A DNA stretch of 64,000 nucleotides from JAABVD01 sp965204545 (GCA_965204545.1 CBDBFA010000003.1:2046001-2110000); one strand, 5' to 3'; counted from the first letter of the stretch, positions 8,543-17,653 are shown. The notes: generated from the sequence alone by a model not told the origin. Numbers and translations are program-made.

Positions 8543-9034
8543 ATGATTACAGATAGGGTGGAAAATGGTCTGAATGATCAGCTTAACCAGGAATTGGCGG
8601 CCTCTTACAGTTATTTGGCCATGTCGGCTCATCTCGAATCGACCGTTTTTGGAGGATTTGCCAATTGGATGCGGATACAAGCCGAAGAGGAGAGGGAGCA
8701 TGCCATGAAGATTTACCGCTACTTGGCAGACCGCGGAGGCAGGATTACCCTCCGTGCCGTGGATCAACCCAAGGGAGATTATGAGAGCATCGAGGAGTTG
8801 TTTGAAACCGCCCTGGCGCTGGAACGGCGCACGACTGCGCGGATCAACCAGCTTTATGAGGCTGCGGCGGCGGAGAAAGACTACACCACCTTGGAGTTTC
8901 TCGGATGGTTTTTAAGCGAGCAGGTCGAGGAGGAAAAGGCGGCGGAAAATATGGTCGAACGCATCAAGCTGGCCGATGGGCAAAGCAATTCCCTGATTCG
9001 CCTCGATTACGAGGCGGCCAAGCGCGAAGGCTAA
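8543..9034 (+). CDS. ftnA: Non-haem ferritin
   Basis: Ferritin oxidises Fe(II) and stores it as a mineral inside a 24-subunit shell. The 163-residue length is typical. Ferroxidase ligands are visible: Glu17 in NQELAASYSYLAM, Glu49/Glu50 and His53 in AEEEREHAMK, and the later QVEEEK helix. All four helices can be followed through residue 150. The start at 8543 lies just downstream of a perfect palindrome that resembles a Fur/PerR box, suggesting iron or peroxide control. It converges with the lysine aminomutase gene with only 20 bp between them. Confidence 0.95.
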   Translation: MITDRVENGLNDQLNQELAASYSYLAMSAHLESTVFGGFANWMRIQAEEEREHAMKIYRYLADRGGRITLRAVDQPKGDYESIEELFETALALERRTTARINQLYEAAAAEKDYTTLEFLGWFLSEQVEEEKAAENMVERIKLADGQSNSLIRLDYEAAKREG

Positions 9035-9054
9035 AATTCCTTAAAAATTGAAAA

Positions 9055-10236
9055 TCAGGCAAACAACTCGGCCGGAGAGGACTCGGGTTGCTTGCATTCC
9101 TGTGAAGTTCCGGTGGCGTAACGGAATAATTTCCCTTCAAAATTCTTCAGGACGATTTCATCTTTTGAGACGCGCTCCACGTAATTGGGGTTGATGGGAA
9201 TTTTGCCCCCACCCTTTGGCGCATCGATCACGTACTGTGGAATAGCGTAGCCGGAAGTGTGTCCCTGGAGACCCCGAATTATTTCTATTCCCTTTTCAAT
9301 TTCCACTTTGAAGTGGCTGCTGCCGGTGATGGCATCGAGCTGATAGAGGTAGTAAGGTCTCACACGCATTTGCAGTAGCCGGTGGACCAGGTCTTTCATG
9401 GTCTCGATATCATCATTCACCCCTTTCAGTAATACCGATTGGTTACCGAGTGGGACACCGGCCCTGGCCAGCCTGGCGCAAGCCTCTTTCAATTCCCAGG
9501 TGCATTCGCGCGGATGATTGACGTGAATGCTCATCCATACAGGTTCATGCCTGGTTAGGATTTGACATAGCGCCGGTGTAATCCTTTGGGGAAGAAAAAC
9601 CGGAATTCTCGACCCGATCCGGATAAATTGAATGTGCTCGATTTGTTGAAGCCTTCCCAAAAGGCGATCGATTTTGTTATCGGAGAGCAGGAGGGGATCG
9701 CCCCCACTAAGCAGGACGTCGCGGATATTTTCATTGGATTCCAGGTACTCGAAAGCCGCCTCGATCTGGGGATGGAAATCGTATCCCTGGCTGTTGCTGA
9801 CCATTCGGCTGCGGGTGCAATAGCGGCAGTAGGCCGCGCAGCGGTCGGTGACGAGAAAGAGCACCCGATCGGGGTAGCGGTGTACCAGACCCGGCACGAC
9901 AAGGTGGCTGTCTTCCGCCAAGGGATCCGGGGACTCCCAGGGGGCCACCGTCATCTCCTCGCCCCTTGGTATAACCTGCTTGCGTATGGGACAGTCCGCG
10001 TCCTCCCGATCTATGAGGTTGAAAAAGTAGGGCGTGATGGCCAGAGCGAGTTTTTGGTTGGCGAAAAGGCAGCCTTTCCTCTCCTGCTCGGTGAGGGTCA
10101 TATGGGATTCCAATTGTTGGAGGGTGGTGATGCGATTCCGCAATTGCCACCCCCAGTTTTTCCAATAGTCTTCCGGTAGGTCGGACCAGATTCCCTGACC
10201 CTTAAACCAATGGGGAGCGTTTTTCTTTGAGGCCAT
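9055..10236 (-). CDS. kamA: Lysine 2,3-aminomutase family radical SAM enzyme
   Basis: The KamA family uses S-adenosylmethionine, a 4Fe-4S cluster and pyridoxal phosphate to move an amino group from C2 to C3 of lysine. The 393-residue product carries the cluster motif C133-x3-C137-x2-C140 (RCAAYCRYCTRS), the glycine-rich LLSGGDPLLLSD segment, and the C-terminal IPQYVIDAPKGGGKIP pattern that contains the PLP lysine region of true aminomutases. The C-terminal extension makes it longer than the EF-P modifying enzyme EpmB. ATG at 10236 was chosen because codons upstream to 10323 encode an unrelated hydrophobic stretch. Role could be beta-lysine synthesis (osmoprotection) or lysine catabolism; no partner genes are adjacent. 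Confidence 0.88.
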   Translation of the reverse strand: MASKKNAPHWFKGQGIWSDLPEDYWKNWGWQLRNRITTLQQLESHMTLTEQERKGCLFANQKLALAITPYFFNLIDREDADCPIRKQVIPRGEEMTVAPWESPDPLAEDSHLVVPGLVHRYPDRVLFLVTDRCAAYCRYCTRSRMVSNSQGYDFHPQIEAAFEYLESNENIRDVLLSGGDPLLLSDNKIDRLLGRLQQIEHIQFIRIGSRIPVFLPQRITPALCQILTRHEPVWMSIHVNHPRECTWELKEACARLARAGVPLGNQSVLLKGVNDDIETMKDLVHRLLQMRVRPYYLYQLDAITGSSHFKVEIEKGIEIIRGLQGHTSGYAIPQYVIDAPKGGGKIPINPNYVERVSKDEIVLKNFEGKLFRYATGTSQECKQPESSPAELFA

Positions 10237-10436
10237 GAATACGAGTTTTACTTGGTTTGGGGAGAGGCTGCCCATGAGGATGGAAAAGGCAAATCGAAAC
10301 CAAAATTTTCGGCTATCCCGCATTTCCGGCTAAAGAGCGAATGCGGCATTCACCTTTGCCCCCTTTCCCCGGATTAATCCGCCTCCGGTGAGAATAGGAT
10401 TGCAGGCTCTGCTCCGGCTCTTTTGCTAATCCGCTA

Positions 10437-11606
10437 ATGTCGGTCTCAGGTTCTGGAGTTTTAGCGTTCGAGGACGGAAGCGTTTTTCGGGGGTCGGCCT
10501 TCGGGGCTAGCGGAACCGTTTCCGGTGAGGCCGTCTTCAATACCAGTATGACCGGTTACCAGGAAATCCTGACCGATCCATCGTATTTTGGCCAGATCGT
10601 CACCATGACGGCCCCTCAAATCGGCAATTACGGGATCAACCCCGAGGATGAGGAATCGGATGGAGCCAAGGTTTTGGGCTTTGTGGTAAGGGATTTGAGC
10701 CCTACCACCAGCAACTGGAGGAGCCGGGAGGATTTGGCCGGCTACTTGGCCCGGCAGGGCATTCCAGGATTGTCCGGGGTAGATACCCGCACCATTACCA
10801 AGCGGTTGCGTGTTCAAGGCGCCCTCAAGGCTTGCCTTTCAACCGAGGGTATCAGTGACGGTGAAGCAATTGAAACAGCCAGGAGTTGGCCGGGCCTGGT
10901 CGGGGTAGATTACGTAAAGGAGGTTTCCTGCAAGGAGCCTTTCCGGTGGGATGAATCGGGGAATGAAACCACTCCCTTCACCGTAAAGGGCACCCAATTG
11001 CAGCCGCCCCATTTGAACCGGCCTCTCTATCGGGTTGTAGCATTCGATTTGGGAGCCAAATTCAATATTTTCCGCAAACTGCGTCATCATGGTTTCGAGG
11101 TCGAGGTGGTTCCGGCCAGCACCCCGGCTGAAGCGGTGCTGGAACGCCGGCCTCAAGGGGTGTTTTTATCGAATGGACCGGGCGATCCTGCCGCCGTCAC
11201 CTATGTGCACGCGACCGTCTCCCGACTCATCGAAGAATTGCCCACTTTTGGAATCTGCCTGGGACATCAGATGATTACCCACGCCTTGCGTGCGCGAACC
11301 TTCAAGTTGAAGTTTGGCCACCGGGGCGGCAACCAACCGGTCAAGAATCTCGAGACGGGCAAAGTCTCGATTACCTCTCAGAACCACGGCTTTGCTTCCA
11401 CTCGGGCTGAATTGGAAAACCGGGGCGCGATTGTGACCGAGATCAATTTGAACGATGAAACGGTGGAGGGGCTCCGGCACAAGGAATTGCCCGTATTTTC
11501 AGTGCAGTATCACCCGGAAGCATCACCCGGCCCCCATGATTCCGACCCGCTGTTCGATGATTTTTACCATATGGTGGCAAAATATGCCGATCAGAGCCCG
11601 CATTAA
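10437..11606 (+). CDS. carA: Carbamoyl-phosphate synthase small subunit (glutaminase)
   Basis: CarA releases ammonia from glutamine for the large subunit CarB, feeding arginine and pyrimidine synthesis. At 389 residues the length is standard. The N-terminal half (GSVFRGSAFGASGTVSGE, FNTSMTGYQEILTDPSY) is the CarA-specific domain. The class I amidotransferase half has the nucleophile Cys274 in GICLGHQ, the LSNGPGDP loop and the catalytic His/Glu in YHPEASPGPHD. No carB lies next to it, so the subunits are encoded apart here. The stop codon (11604-11606) falls inside the left arm of the 174-bp inverted-repeat element, so the last codons come from repeat-derived DNA. Confidence 0.96.
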   Translation: MSVSGSGVLAFEDGSVFRGSAFGASGTVSGEAVFNTSMTGYQEILTDPSYFGQIVTMTAPQIGNYGINPEDEESDGAKVLGFVVRDLSPTTSNWRSREDLAGYLARQGIPGLSGVDTRTITKRLRVQGALKACLSTEGISDGEAIETARSWPGLVGVDYVKEVSCKEPFRWDESGNETTPFTVKGTQLQPPHLNRPLYRVVAFDLGAKFNIFRKLRHHGFEVEVVPASTPAEAVLERRPQGVFLSNGPGDPAAVTYVHATVSRLIEELPTFGICLGHQMITHALRARTFKLKFGHRGGNQPVKNLETGKVSITSQNHGFASTRAELENRGAIVTEINLNDETVEGLRHKELPVFSVQYHPEASPGPHDSDPLFDDFYHMVAKYADQSPH

Positions 11607-11770
11607 TCACAAACTTCGTGAGCGAGCGAACGGAGGCCGAGTGCTGGTGTGGGTTTCGAGCAGATGAGCGGGTGAAGCTGGGTCGACACCCTGCAAGGTT
11701 GTGAATCAAACGAAGCCCGCACCAGTGCCGGTATACCGGAGCGCAGTAGAAGATTTGTGATTATTGCGGG
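11597..11770. mobile_element. 174-bp element with terminal inverted repeats, copy 1 (MITE-like)
   Basis: The ends are CCCGCATTAATCACAAA (11597-11613) and TTTGTGATTATTGCGGG (11754-11770), inverted with one mismatch. Inside, the arms continue as an imperfect hairpin (GTGCTGGTGTGGGTTTCG against the complement of CGAAGCCCGCACCAGTGC). A second copy of nearly the same length lies at 40891-41063. It fills the gap between convergent carA and kdsB exactly and carries the carA stop codon in its left arm. No transposase is encoded. Alternatives are a structured RNA or a bidirectional terminator. Confidence 0.75.
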
Positions 11771-12523
11771 TTAGCGGAGTTGACGCTCAAAGCGGGCGGC
11801 ATCGGCGGGCGTATCGATTCCGATCGATGGATCGGAAGTAATGCCCACCGCTATTTTGTGTCCGTTTTCCAATGCCCGCAGTTGCTCCAGCCTTTCCTGT
11901 TGCTCCAACCGGGTAGGGGGAAGGTTGGAAAATTTCTCCAGAAAGGTCGCATTGAAGGCATACATGCCCAAATGGCGGTAGCAAAGGCCTTGGGTCAAGT
12001 CGTTGGGATTGGAATCTCCCCCAACGGCGTGGAAATAGGGGATGGGCGACCTGGAGAAGTAGAGGGCATGGCCGGATTGATCCAGAACCACTTTGACCTG
12101 GTTTGGATCGGCAAAGTCCTCTCTCTTGTGGAAAGCGGTGGCCAAGGTCGCCATGTCCGCTCCATCCTCGACCAGGTTTCCCAACTTCATTATCTGATCC
12201 CTGCTCACCAGGGGCTCATCACCTTGGATGTTGATGACGTAATCGGCCTTCAGGGTGCGATTGGCTTCCGCCAACCGGTCGGTGCCGCTGGGGTGGTCCT
12301 TAGAAGTCATGATATATTGGAACCCCCCCGATTCAATTTCGCGGGCCAGGCGGGCGTCATCCACAGCAAAAACCAGCGGGTATTCCGGCCCTTGATCGCG
12401 GATGCGTTCCGCCACGTGAAGGATGAGGCTCTTGCCTTTTATCGGGTGGAGAAGTTTTTCCGGGAACCGCGTGCTGGCCAGTCGCGCGGGCACCAGGATT
12501 GCGGTCTGGCTGGGGCCATTCAT
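11771..12523 (-). CDS. kdsB: 3-deoxy-manno-octulosonate cytidylyltransferase
   Basis: KdsB activates Kdo as CMP-Kdo for the inner core of lipopolysaccharide, in the cytoplasm. The 250-residue length is standard. The N-terminal LVPARLASTRFPEKLLHPIKGK is the nucleotide-binding signature of CMP-sugar synthetases, and NIQGDEPLV (about residues 98-106) is the conserved metal and sugar site. PIPYF and the C-terminal GIDTPADAARFE are also family-typical. It converges with carA, and its stop codon abuts the end of the 174-bp inverted-repeat element. kdsD, another Kdo-pathway gene, is elsewhere in the window at 45854, so the pathway is dispersed. Confidence 0.96.
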   Translation of the reverse strand: MNGPSQTAILVPARLASTRFPEKLLHPIKGKSLILHVAERIRDQGPEYPLVFAVDDARLAREIESGGFQYIMTSKDHPSGTDRLAEANRTLKADYVINIQGDEPLVSRDQIMKLGNLVEDGADMATLATAFHKREDFADPNQVKVVLDQSGHALYFSRSPIPYFHAVGGDSNPNDLTQGLCYRHLGMYAFNATFLEKFSNLPPTRLEQQERLEQLRALENGHKIAVGITSDPSIGIDTPADAARFERQLR

Positions 12524-12745
12524 GGAGATAATTGGTCGAGTTCAAGCTCGTCTTGGTCAAGGGGAAAAGGATTTCGCGGAAACCCCATACCGATTCGTCG
12601 GGTCCATGTCCTGTTTCAATATTGTTTCAATTATTTCCTTGTCAAACCGGGCAGAAAATGGATTAAAACTCCTTCCCCTTAAATTTTAAAAAAGTCTATA
12701 CACGAATTCAGTTTTTACTTAGCTTTAAGGCTTTTGGCCCTTTTT

Positions 12746-13510
12746 ATGATCAGGACGATATTCACCTTACTTGCCCTATCCCTATGCTGGGTTCCGCTCA
12801 GTTGGGGGCAATCGCAACTCGAGGAAACCCGCAAAGTATTCCAGGAACTCGTAGCGGCCCGCCAGGAAATTGCCGATAAGCGGGCCTCCTGGATAGTAAG
12901 AAAACAGTCTTTCCTGGATGCCATTGAGCTGGCAAAGTTGGAAATCGAACTTTTGCAGAAGCGGATTGAAGCCACCGAAGAGCAGTCCACCCAAGCGGAA
13001 AGGGACCGGATTCGCCTCAATGGGGAGATCGAAGAATTAAAGGAGGCTTCGGCCGTGGTGGCCGGAATCGTGCGCGAATTGGAGCAGCGTGTGTTGGTCC
13101 TGGTCAATGCTCTTCCCCCGGATATCAAGGAAAACCTGAATCGCCTGACCAGACGCATACCGGGCCGGAATGTTCCGGATAGCCGGGTGAGGGCCAGTTT
13201 GGGAGAACGGATGCAGAACATTGTGGGGTTGCTCAACCAGATTGAAGTATTCAACAACGGGATTCAGGTCTTGACCGAAGTGTGGGAAATCGGGGGCCAA
13301 AACGTGTCGGTCGAGGTATTCTACATCGGTTTGGCCAAGGCCTACTACGTAAACCAGGACAAAGGTGTCGCCGGATACGGCGTTGTATCCAAGGAGTCCG
13401 GCTGGACTTGGAAGGAAGATACGGCCTTGATCGATCCCATCGCCAGGATGATCCGGGTTTACCAAAATGAAATTCCCGCGGAGTTCGTCGTATTGCCCGC
13501 GGAAATCTAA
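12746..13510 (+). CDS. DUF3450-family periplasmic coiled-coil protein (TonB module A)
   Basis: DUF3450 proteins sit beside TonB-type motors, and their exact job is not established. The 254-residue product has a signal peptide ending near SLCWVPLSWGQ, a long coiled coil over about residues 25-110 rich in Glu, Gln and Arg, then a globular part containing LGERMQNIVGLLNQIEVFN and AYYVNQDKGVAGYG. It is paralogous to the gene at 16861, which shares the same blocks in the same order. ATG at 12746 is taken; an upstream TTG at 12734 would only add four residues. It opens a ten-gene same-strand run, with the next gene 31 bp away. Confidence 0.82.
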   Translation: MIRTIFTLLALSLCWVPLSWGQSQLEETRKVFQELVAARQEIADKRASWIVRKQSFLDAIELAKLEIELLQKRIEATEEQSTQAERDRIRLNGEIEELKEASAVVAGIVRELEQRVLVLVNALPPDIKENLNRLTRRIPGRNVPDSRVRASLGERMQNIVGLLNQIEVFNNGIQVLTEVWEIGGQNVSVEVFYIGLAKAYYVNQDKGVAGYGVVSKESGWTWKEDTALIDPIARMIRVYQNEIPAEFVVLPAEI

Positions 13511-13541
13511 CACCCCTTAGGACAGGTCTAAAAACTTTGCC

Positions 13542-14921
13542 ATGAAAAGCATTCTTACTGCCCTGCTCGGGCTTCTTGCCGCCTTATCCTCCAGCGCCCA
13601 ATCCTTCGAACAGGTTGCCGGCAGCGCCAGATCCGATCTCGAAGGGGCTGGCGATCAGTTGGAAGCCCTGGAGGAGCAAATTGTCAGGGAACGTCAACCC
13701 CTCGAATCCGAAGAACGCCGGCTGCAAGACGGCGCCTTCGAACTGCGAGCCGAACTGGGTCGTATTCTGCGCCGCCGCGACAATACGGACCGGGACCTGA
13801 GGTCTCTGGAAAATGATGTGGAGGCCCGTAAAGACGAGAACGCGTATTTGACCAGCCTCATGGGAGAATACATTCGCGCTTTCGACAACCGGCTTCACGT
13901 AAGTGAGCAGCAGCATTATTCCGAACAGGTCGAAGATGCCAAACTTGCCATAGAAGATATCAACCTCTCAGCGGCCGATCGATTCAACGTCCAGTTGAAG
14001 GTCATTGAATCGGCCATCACCCGCCTGGAGAATATTATTGGCGGACACCAGTTTTCCGGAAAAGGCGTCTTGCCGGGAGGTTTATTGGAGGAGGGCACTT
14101 ATTCGGTCCTGGGTCCGATTTATTTCTTTTCCAGCCCCGATCATAACGCTTCCGGTATCGCCACGCGGGAGTTTGGCTCCTCTCAACCGACAACGATCAG
14201 CCTGGGTGAAGAATACGACGGCCTGATTTCAGAGTTTTCCCGGAACGGGAGTGGATCCATTCCCGTCGATGTCACCCTGGGTTCGGCCGTTCAGGTGGAA
14301 GCCGCCAAAGACACCGTTCTGGAAGTTATCCAGAAGGGCGGAAAAGTCATTTACTTCATCCTGGGGCTGGCCGGTATCGCGCTGCTCATCGCCATCTTCA
14401 AATTCATAGAAATTTCCGGGGTACGCCAAGCGCGGCCCAAGGACCTCAGCTATATCATCAAGACCCTGAATGAGGGCGACCGGAAGGGGGCCCTGGATTA
14501 CGCCCAAAAAATCGGGGGTCCGGTGGGCCGGTTGTTGACCGCTGCGGTGGAAAATGCCGACCGGGACAAGGACCAGGTGGAGGAAATTCTCTACCAGCAA
14601 TTGATCACCACACAGCCGAAACTGGAACGCTTCCTCACCTTTATTGCCGTGACGGCCGGAACCGCGCCCTTGCTCGGGCTGTTGGGGACGGTTACCGGAA
14701 TGATTACCACCTTTAAATTGATCACCATCTTTGGGACCGGTGATGCAAAATCCCTTTCCACTGGTATTTCCGAGGCCTTGATTACCACCGAATTTGGACT
14801 GATTGTGGCTATTCCTTCCTTGATTTGCCACGCCCTTCTCTCCCGAAAGGCCAAAGGAGTACTGGGAAGCATGGAACGAACCGCCATTGGATTCATCAAC
14901 GGATTGCCCGGAAAACCCTGA
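13542..14921 (+). CDS. MotA/TolQ/ExbB proton-channel protein with long periplasmic coiled coil (TtpC-like, module A)
   Basis: This 459-residue protein combines a signal peptide (about 1-20), a periplasmic coiled coil (about 25-110), a linker domain to about 260, then an ExbB-type channel with three membrane segments (about 269-290, 364-386, 413-433). The channel core reads TAPLLGLLGTVTGMITTFK and ISEALITTEFGLIVAIP, the signature of proton-driven motors. In Vibrio, such TtpC proteins assist TonB2 systems. It is very similar to the product at 17654, differing mostly in the periplasmic half. Module A has no separate short ExbB, so this protein may be the only stator channel for its ExbD partner 18 bp downstream. 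Confidence 0.88.
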   Translation: MKSILTALLGLLAALSSSAQSFEQVAGSARSDLEGAGDQLEALEEQIVRERQPLESEERRLQDGAFELRAELGRILRRRDNTDRDLRSLENDVEARKDENAYLTSLMGEYIRAFDNRLHVSEQQHYSEQVEDAKLAIEDINLSAADRFNVQLKVIESAITRLENIIGGHQFSGKGVLPGGLLEEGTYSVLGPIYFFSSPDHNASGIATREFGSSQPTTISLGEEYDGLISEFSRNGSGSIPVDVTLGSAVQVEAAKDTVLEVIQKGGKVIYFILGLAGIALLIAIFKFIEISGVRQARPKDLSYIIKTLNEGDRKGALDYAQKIGGPVGRLLTAAVENADRDKDQVEEILYQQLITTQPKLERFLTFIAVTAGTAPLLGLLGTVTGMITTFKLITIFGTGDAKSLSTGISEALITTEFGLIVAIPSLICHALLSRKAKGVLGSMERTAIGFINGLPGKP

Positions 14922-14939
14922 TTCCACCACCTAAATCTC

Positions 14940-15365
14940 ATGAGAAACAGAAAGTCGCTCGGCTCAGGTGATGATCAAAACAATATCAACATCTCCCCGA
15001 TGATTGATATGGTGTTCATCCTGCTCATCTTCTTTATCGTAACCACGGTTTTCGTCGAGGAATCCGGTTTCAGAGTAGAAAAGCCGGATGCAACGGATAT
15101 CCAGGATGAGCTCGATGAGGATAAGGAATCGGTTACCATACTGGTGGATAAGAACAACCAGATCTTTTACAAGGAAGCCGGCGCCACCGAGGCCATAAGC
15201 ATCGAATCGATCCGTCCCAGAGTTGGACAAGTCTTGCAAAAAGACAGGGATGCCCCGGTTTTGGTTGAAGCCGAAGATGCCGCCAATGCCGGGCTGGTTG
15301 TCAGAATAATGGATGAAGCCCGCCTCGGTGGGGCAGATATCATAAGCCTCACCGGTGCCAATTAG
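14940..15365 (+). CDS. exbD: ExbD/TolR biopolymer transport protein (module A)
   Basis: ExbD forms the rotor-like dimer inside the ExbB channel and couples proton flow to TonB. The 141-residue product has one N-terminal membrane segment (about 19-38) with the essential Asp23 in ISPMIDMVFILLIFFIV, followed by a periplasmic domain ending in ARLGGADIISL. The membrane segment is almost identical to that of the module B copy at 19714, while the periplasmic domains have diverged. It follows the large channel gene by 18 bp and precedes a TPR gene by 54 bp. No TonB follows in this module, which is unusual. Confidence 0.93.
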   Translation: MRNRKSLGSGDDQNNINISPMIDMVFILLIFFIVTTVFVEESGFRVEKPDATDIQDELDEDKESVTILVDKNNQIFYKEAGATEAISIESIRPRVGQVLQKDRDAPVLVEAEDAANAGLVVRIMDEARLGGADIISLTGAN

Positions 15366-15419
15366 GTTTCCCATGCTCAACTTTCGTCCTGGCCCCCCCT
15401 TTTCTCCACAGGCAGATTA

Positions 15420-16820
15420 ATGGCAAATCTCATGTTACGACCCATAAAAAAATTACCACAGGCCCTTTTGATTCTCAGCGCTTTAGGCGCCCTGCCAACC
15501 AGTTCGGAAGCTCAAAGGCAGAGGCAGCAAACGGATTTCTGGTCTGACCCCGAATTTGTCGAACGGTTTATCGGTACCTATTCCCCTCGCATTACGGTGG
15601 AGCCCCGCCTATCCCCTACCGATAAGACCTTTATGGAAGAATTTTCCACCCTGATGCAGACCAATCGGCAAGAAGCGCGAACTGCTCTGGACGCCAAAGC
15701 CGCGGAAGAGGGATCCAACGCCACCTTCCATTTGATCCTGGGCAATTTTGCCTACCAGGAGAGAAATTTGCAGGAGGCGGTCCGCCATTACGAGGCGGCC
15801 ATAAGGAAACACAAGGATTTCCTGAGGGCACATGAGAACCTCGGCTTCCTTTACTTCCAACTCGGAAACGAGGAAAATGCGCGGGAGCGTTTTACCACTG
15901 CCGTGAAACTCGGAGCCGTGGACAAGAATATTTTCGGTATTCTCGGATACCTCTTCTTTGAGAATGAGCAGTTTATCGCCTCTGAGACCTCCTATCGATC
16001 CGCCCTGATCTATGAGGTGCAAAACGAGGCCTGGGAGTTCGGGCTGGCCAAAAGTATTCTATTCCAACGCAAATACAAGGATGCTGCCGGTTTGTTTGAA
16101 AAACTGATCGAAAAAAATTCCGGGGAGACCGAGTATTGGGAGCTGCAGGCGGAGGCCTACCTGGGGTTGGGAGAAAAACTCAACGCCGCCTCAAATTACG
16201 AAGTGCTCAGGCGTATGGGCGCCATTTCAGCGGAGAATCTGATCACCTTGGGCGATATCTACGTGGAGAATAGTTTCATAGAGGCTGCCTTGGGTGTGTA
16301 TAAGGAAGCGATTATGGCCCGTGGTCGGTTTAACGTGGAAAAACCCATCGAAGCGGCTGCCAACCTGATCGAAGCCGGATTTTTCGATGCCGGCTCCGAG
16401 GTGTTAACCGAAATCAATCGCAGTTACGGCAATAGTCTGGACAGCAAATTGGCCTTTGTCGTGCGCAAGTTGAATGCGAAGATTCAAGCTGCTACCGACA
16501 ACATGTCCGAGTCCGTCGTAACCCTTCTGGAATCGATGGTGGTGGAAAATCCCCTGGACGGGGACGTGTTGATCATGTTGGCGGACTTTTTCGCGCAAGG
16601 CGGGAATTTTGAGAAGGCGGAATTCCTGTATGAGCGCGCCCAAAACCTCCGCGATTTTGAAGCCAAGGCTTACTTTCATCACGGCAAGGCACTCGTCGCC
16701 GTAGAGCAGTACCGGGAAGCGGTGCGGGCTTTGGAGCGAGCCCAGGATGTAAAACCGCAGGACCACGTGGAAGAATACCTCCTGGGGGTCAGAAACGTCT
16801 ACCGGGCCGTGCGGAACTAG
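15420..16820 (+). CDS. Secreted TPR protein of TonB module A
   Basis: The 466-residue product has a signal-like N-terminus (LPQALLILSALGALPTSSEA) and a run of tetratricopeptide repeats from about residue 95 to the end. Clear units include NATFHLILGNFAYQERNLQE and HENLGFLYFQLGNEENARER. TPRs scaffold protein-protein contacts. The gene is the partner of 20817 at the end of module B: the two share FW at the start of the mature part and NYEVLRRMG/NYEIVRRMG in the middle. In related bacteria a TPR protein commonly ends TonB operons and probably acts in the periplasm, but its contact is unknown. The start at 15420 is the first ATG after exbD. Confidence 0.8.
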   Translation: MANLMLRPIKKLPQALLILSALGALPTSSEAQRQRQQTDFWSDPEFVERFIGTYSPRITVEPRLSPTDKTFMEEFSTLMQTNRQEARTALDAKAAEEGSNATFHLILGNFAYQERNLQEAVRHYEAAIRKHKDFLRAHENLGFLYFQLGNEENARERFTTAVKLGAVDKNIFGILGYLFFENEQFIASETSYRSALIYEVQNEAWEFGLAKSILFQRKYKDAAGLFEKLIEKNSGETEYWELQAEAYLGLGEKLNAASNYEVLRRMGAISAENLITLGDIYVENSFIEAALGVYKEAIMARGRFNVEKPIEAAANLIEAGFFDAGSEVLTEINRSYGNSLDSKLAFVVRKLNAKIQAATDNMSESVVTLLESMVVENPLDGDVLIMLADFFAQGGNFEKAEFLYERAQNLRDFEAKAYFHHGKALVAVEQYREAVRALERAQDVKPQDHVEEYLLGVRNVYRAVRN

Positions 16821-16860
16821 CCCCATACAGTTTCATCATACCATCAATAACAACCCGGAC

Positions 16861-17640
16861 ATGAAGATAGGAAAGGTAACCCTGATACTGGCCTTAACCG
16901 CCTGTGGATCCTCCTCCCTGATGGGAGCCGAGGTTTTGACCACCGCTCGATCAACCTTGGAAAAGTGGGTGGAGGCACGCCGGGTTCTGGCCGAGGAAAG
17001 AGCCCAGTGGCTGGCGGATGAAAAAACACTGAACGATGACATCGCCTTCCTGAAGAGCGAAATTGATGGGCTTCGCAAGACCGTGGCCGATTCCATGCAG
17101 GAAATGACCACTGCCGATAGCCAACAAAATGAACTCGGCCAAAGTATTGCAGCCCAGGAACAGGCCATCGAAGTTATCAGGCAAGCGGTGCCGGGGTTTG
17201 AAAAGCGAATCCTGGCCCTCTCCACAATTTTCCCTTCCGTGTTCCAGGAAAAGGTTGCCACCCAGTTGCGGCGCATACCCGATCCCGATTCCGAGCGGCA
17301 GTTGGATGTATCCCTGGGTGACCGCGTCCAGAATATAATTTCCCTACTCAATAATATCGAATATTTCAATAAAGTGATAACCCCCAGCAGCGAACTGAGG
17401 GAGAAGGAAAACGGCGAAATTTTCGAAGTGAAGACCTTGTATATCGGCTTTGGCCAAGCCTATTTTGTCGATGAAAATCATGTTAACGCCGGATTTGGGT
17501 ATCCGGTCATAGGAAAGGGATGGGTGTGGCAGGATCGGCCCGAAATTGCGGATGCGGTCGGCTTGGCCGTTTTGGCCGCAGATAACCGGCATCCGGCCGA
17601 ATTCGTCAATGTCCCGGTGGAAATAAAGGAAGCCGACTAA
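16861..17640 (+). CDS. DUF3450-family periplasmic coiled-coil protein (TonB module B)
   Basis: The 259-residue paralogue of 12746 has a signal peptide (VTLILALTACGSSSLMGAE), a coiled coil over about residues 25-105, and the shared block LGDRVQNIISLLNNIEYFN, then AYFVDENHVNAGFGYP. The putative LTACGSS could also be read as a lipobox with Cys near 18, which would anchor the protein to a membrane. The module A copy has no such Cys after a matching segment. It begins the canonical six-gene TonB module and lies 40 bp after the module A TPR gene with no terminator between, so both modules may be co-transcribed. Confidence 0.8.
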   Translation: MKIGKVTLILALTACGSSSLMGAEVLTTARSTLEKWVEARRVLAEERAQWLADEKTLNDDIAFLKSEIDGLRKTVADSMQEMTTADSQQNELGQSIAAQEQAIEVIRQAVPGFEKRILALSTIFPSVFQEKVATQLRRIPDPDSERQLDVSLGDRVQNIISLLNNIEYFNKVITPSSELREKENGEIFEVKTLYIGFGQAYFVDENHVNAGFGYPVIGKGWVWQDRPEIADAVGLAVLAADNRHPAEFVNVPVEIKEAD

Positions 17641-17653
17641 CCGACTTTTACCT

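Noticed and set aside
9586..10179. Plus-strand open frame opposite kamA
   Set aside because: Lies antisense to the radical SAM gene with no domain of its own.
11780..12682. 300-residue plus-strand open frame opposite kdsB
   Set aside because: Shadow of kdsB; no domain, and kdsB has an unmistakable signature on the other strand.
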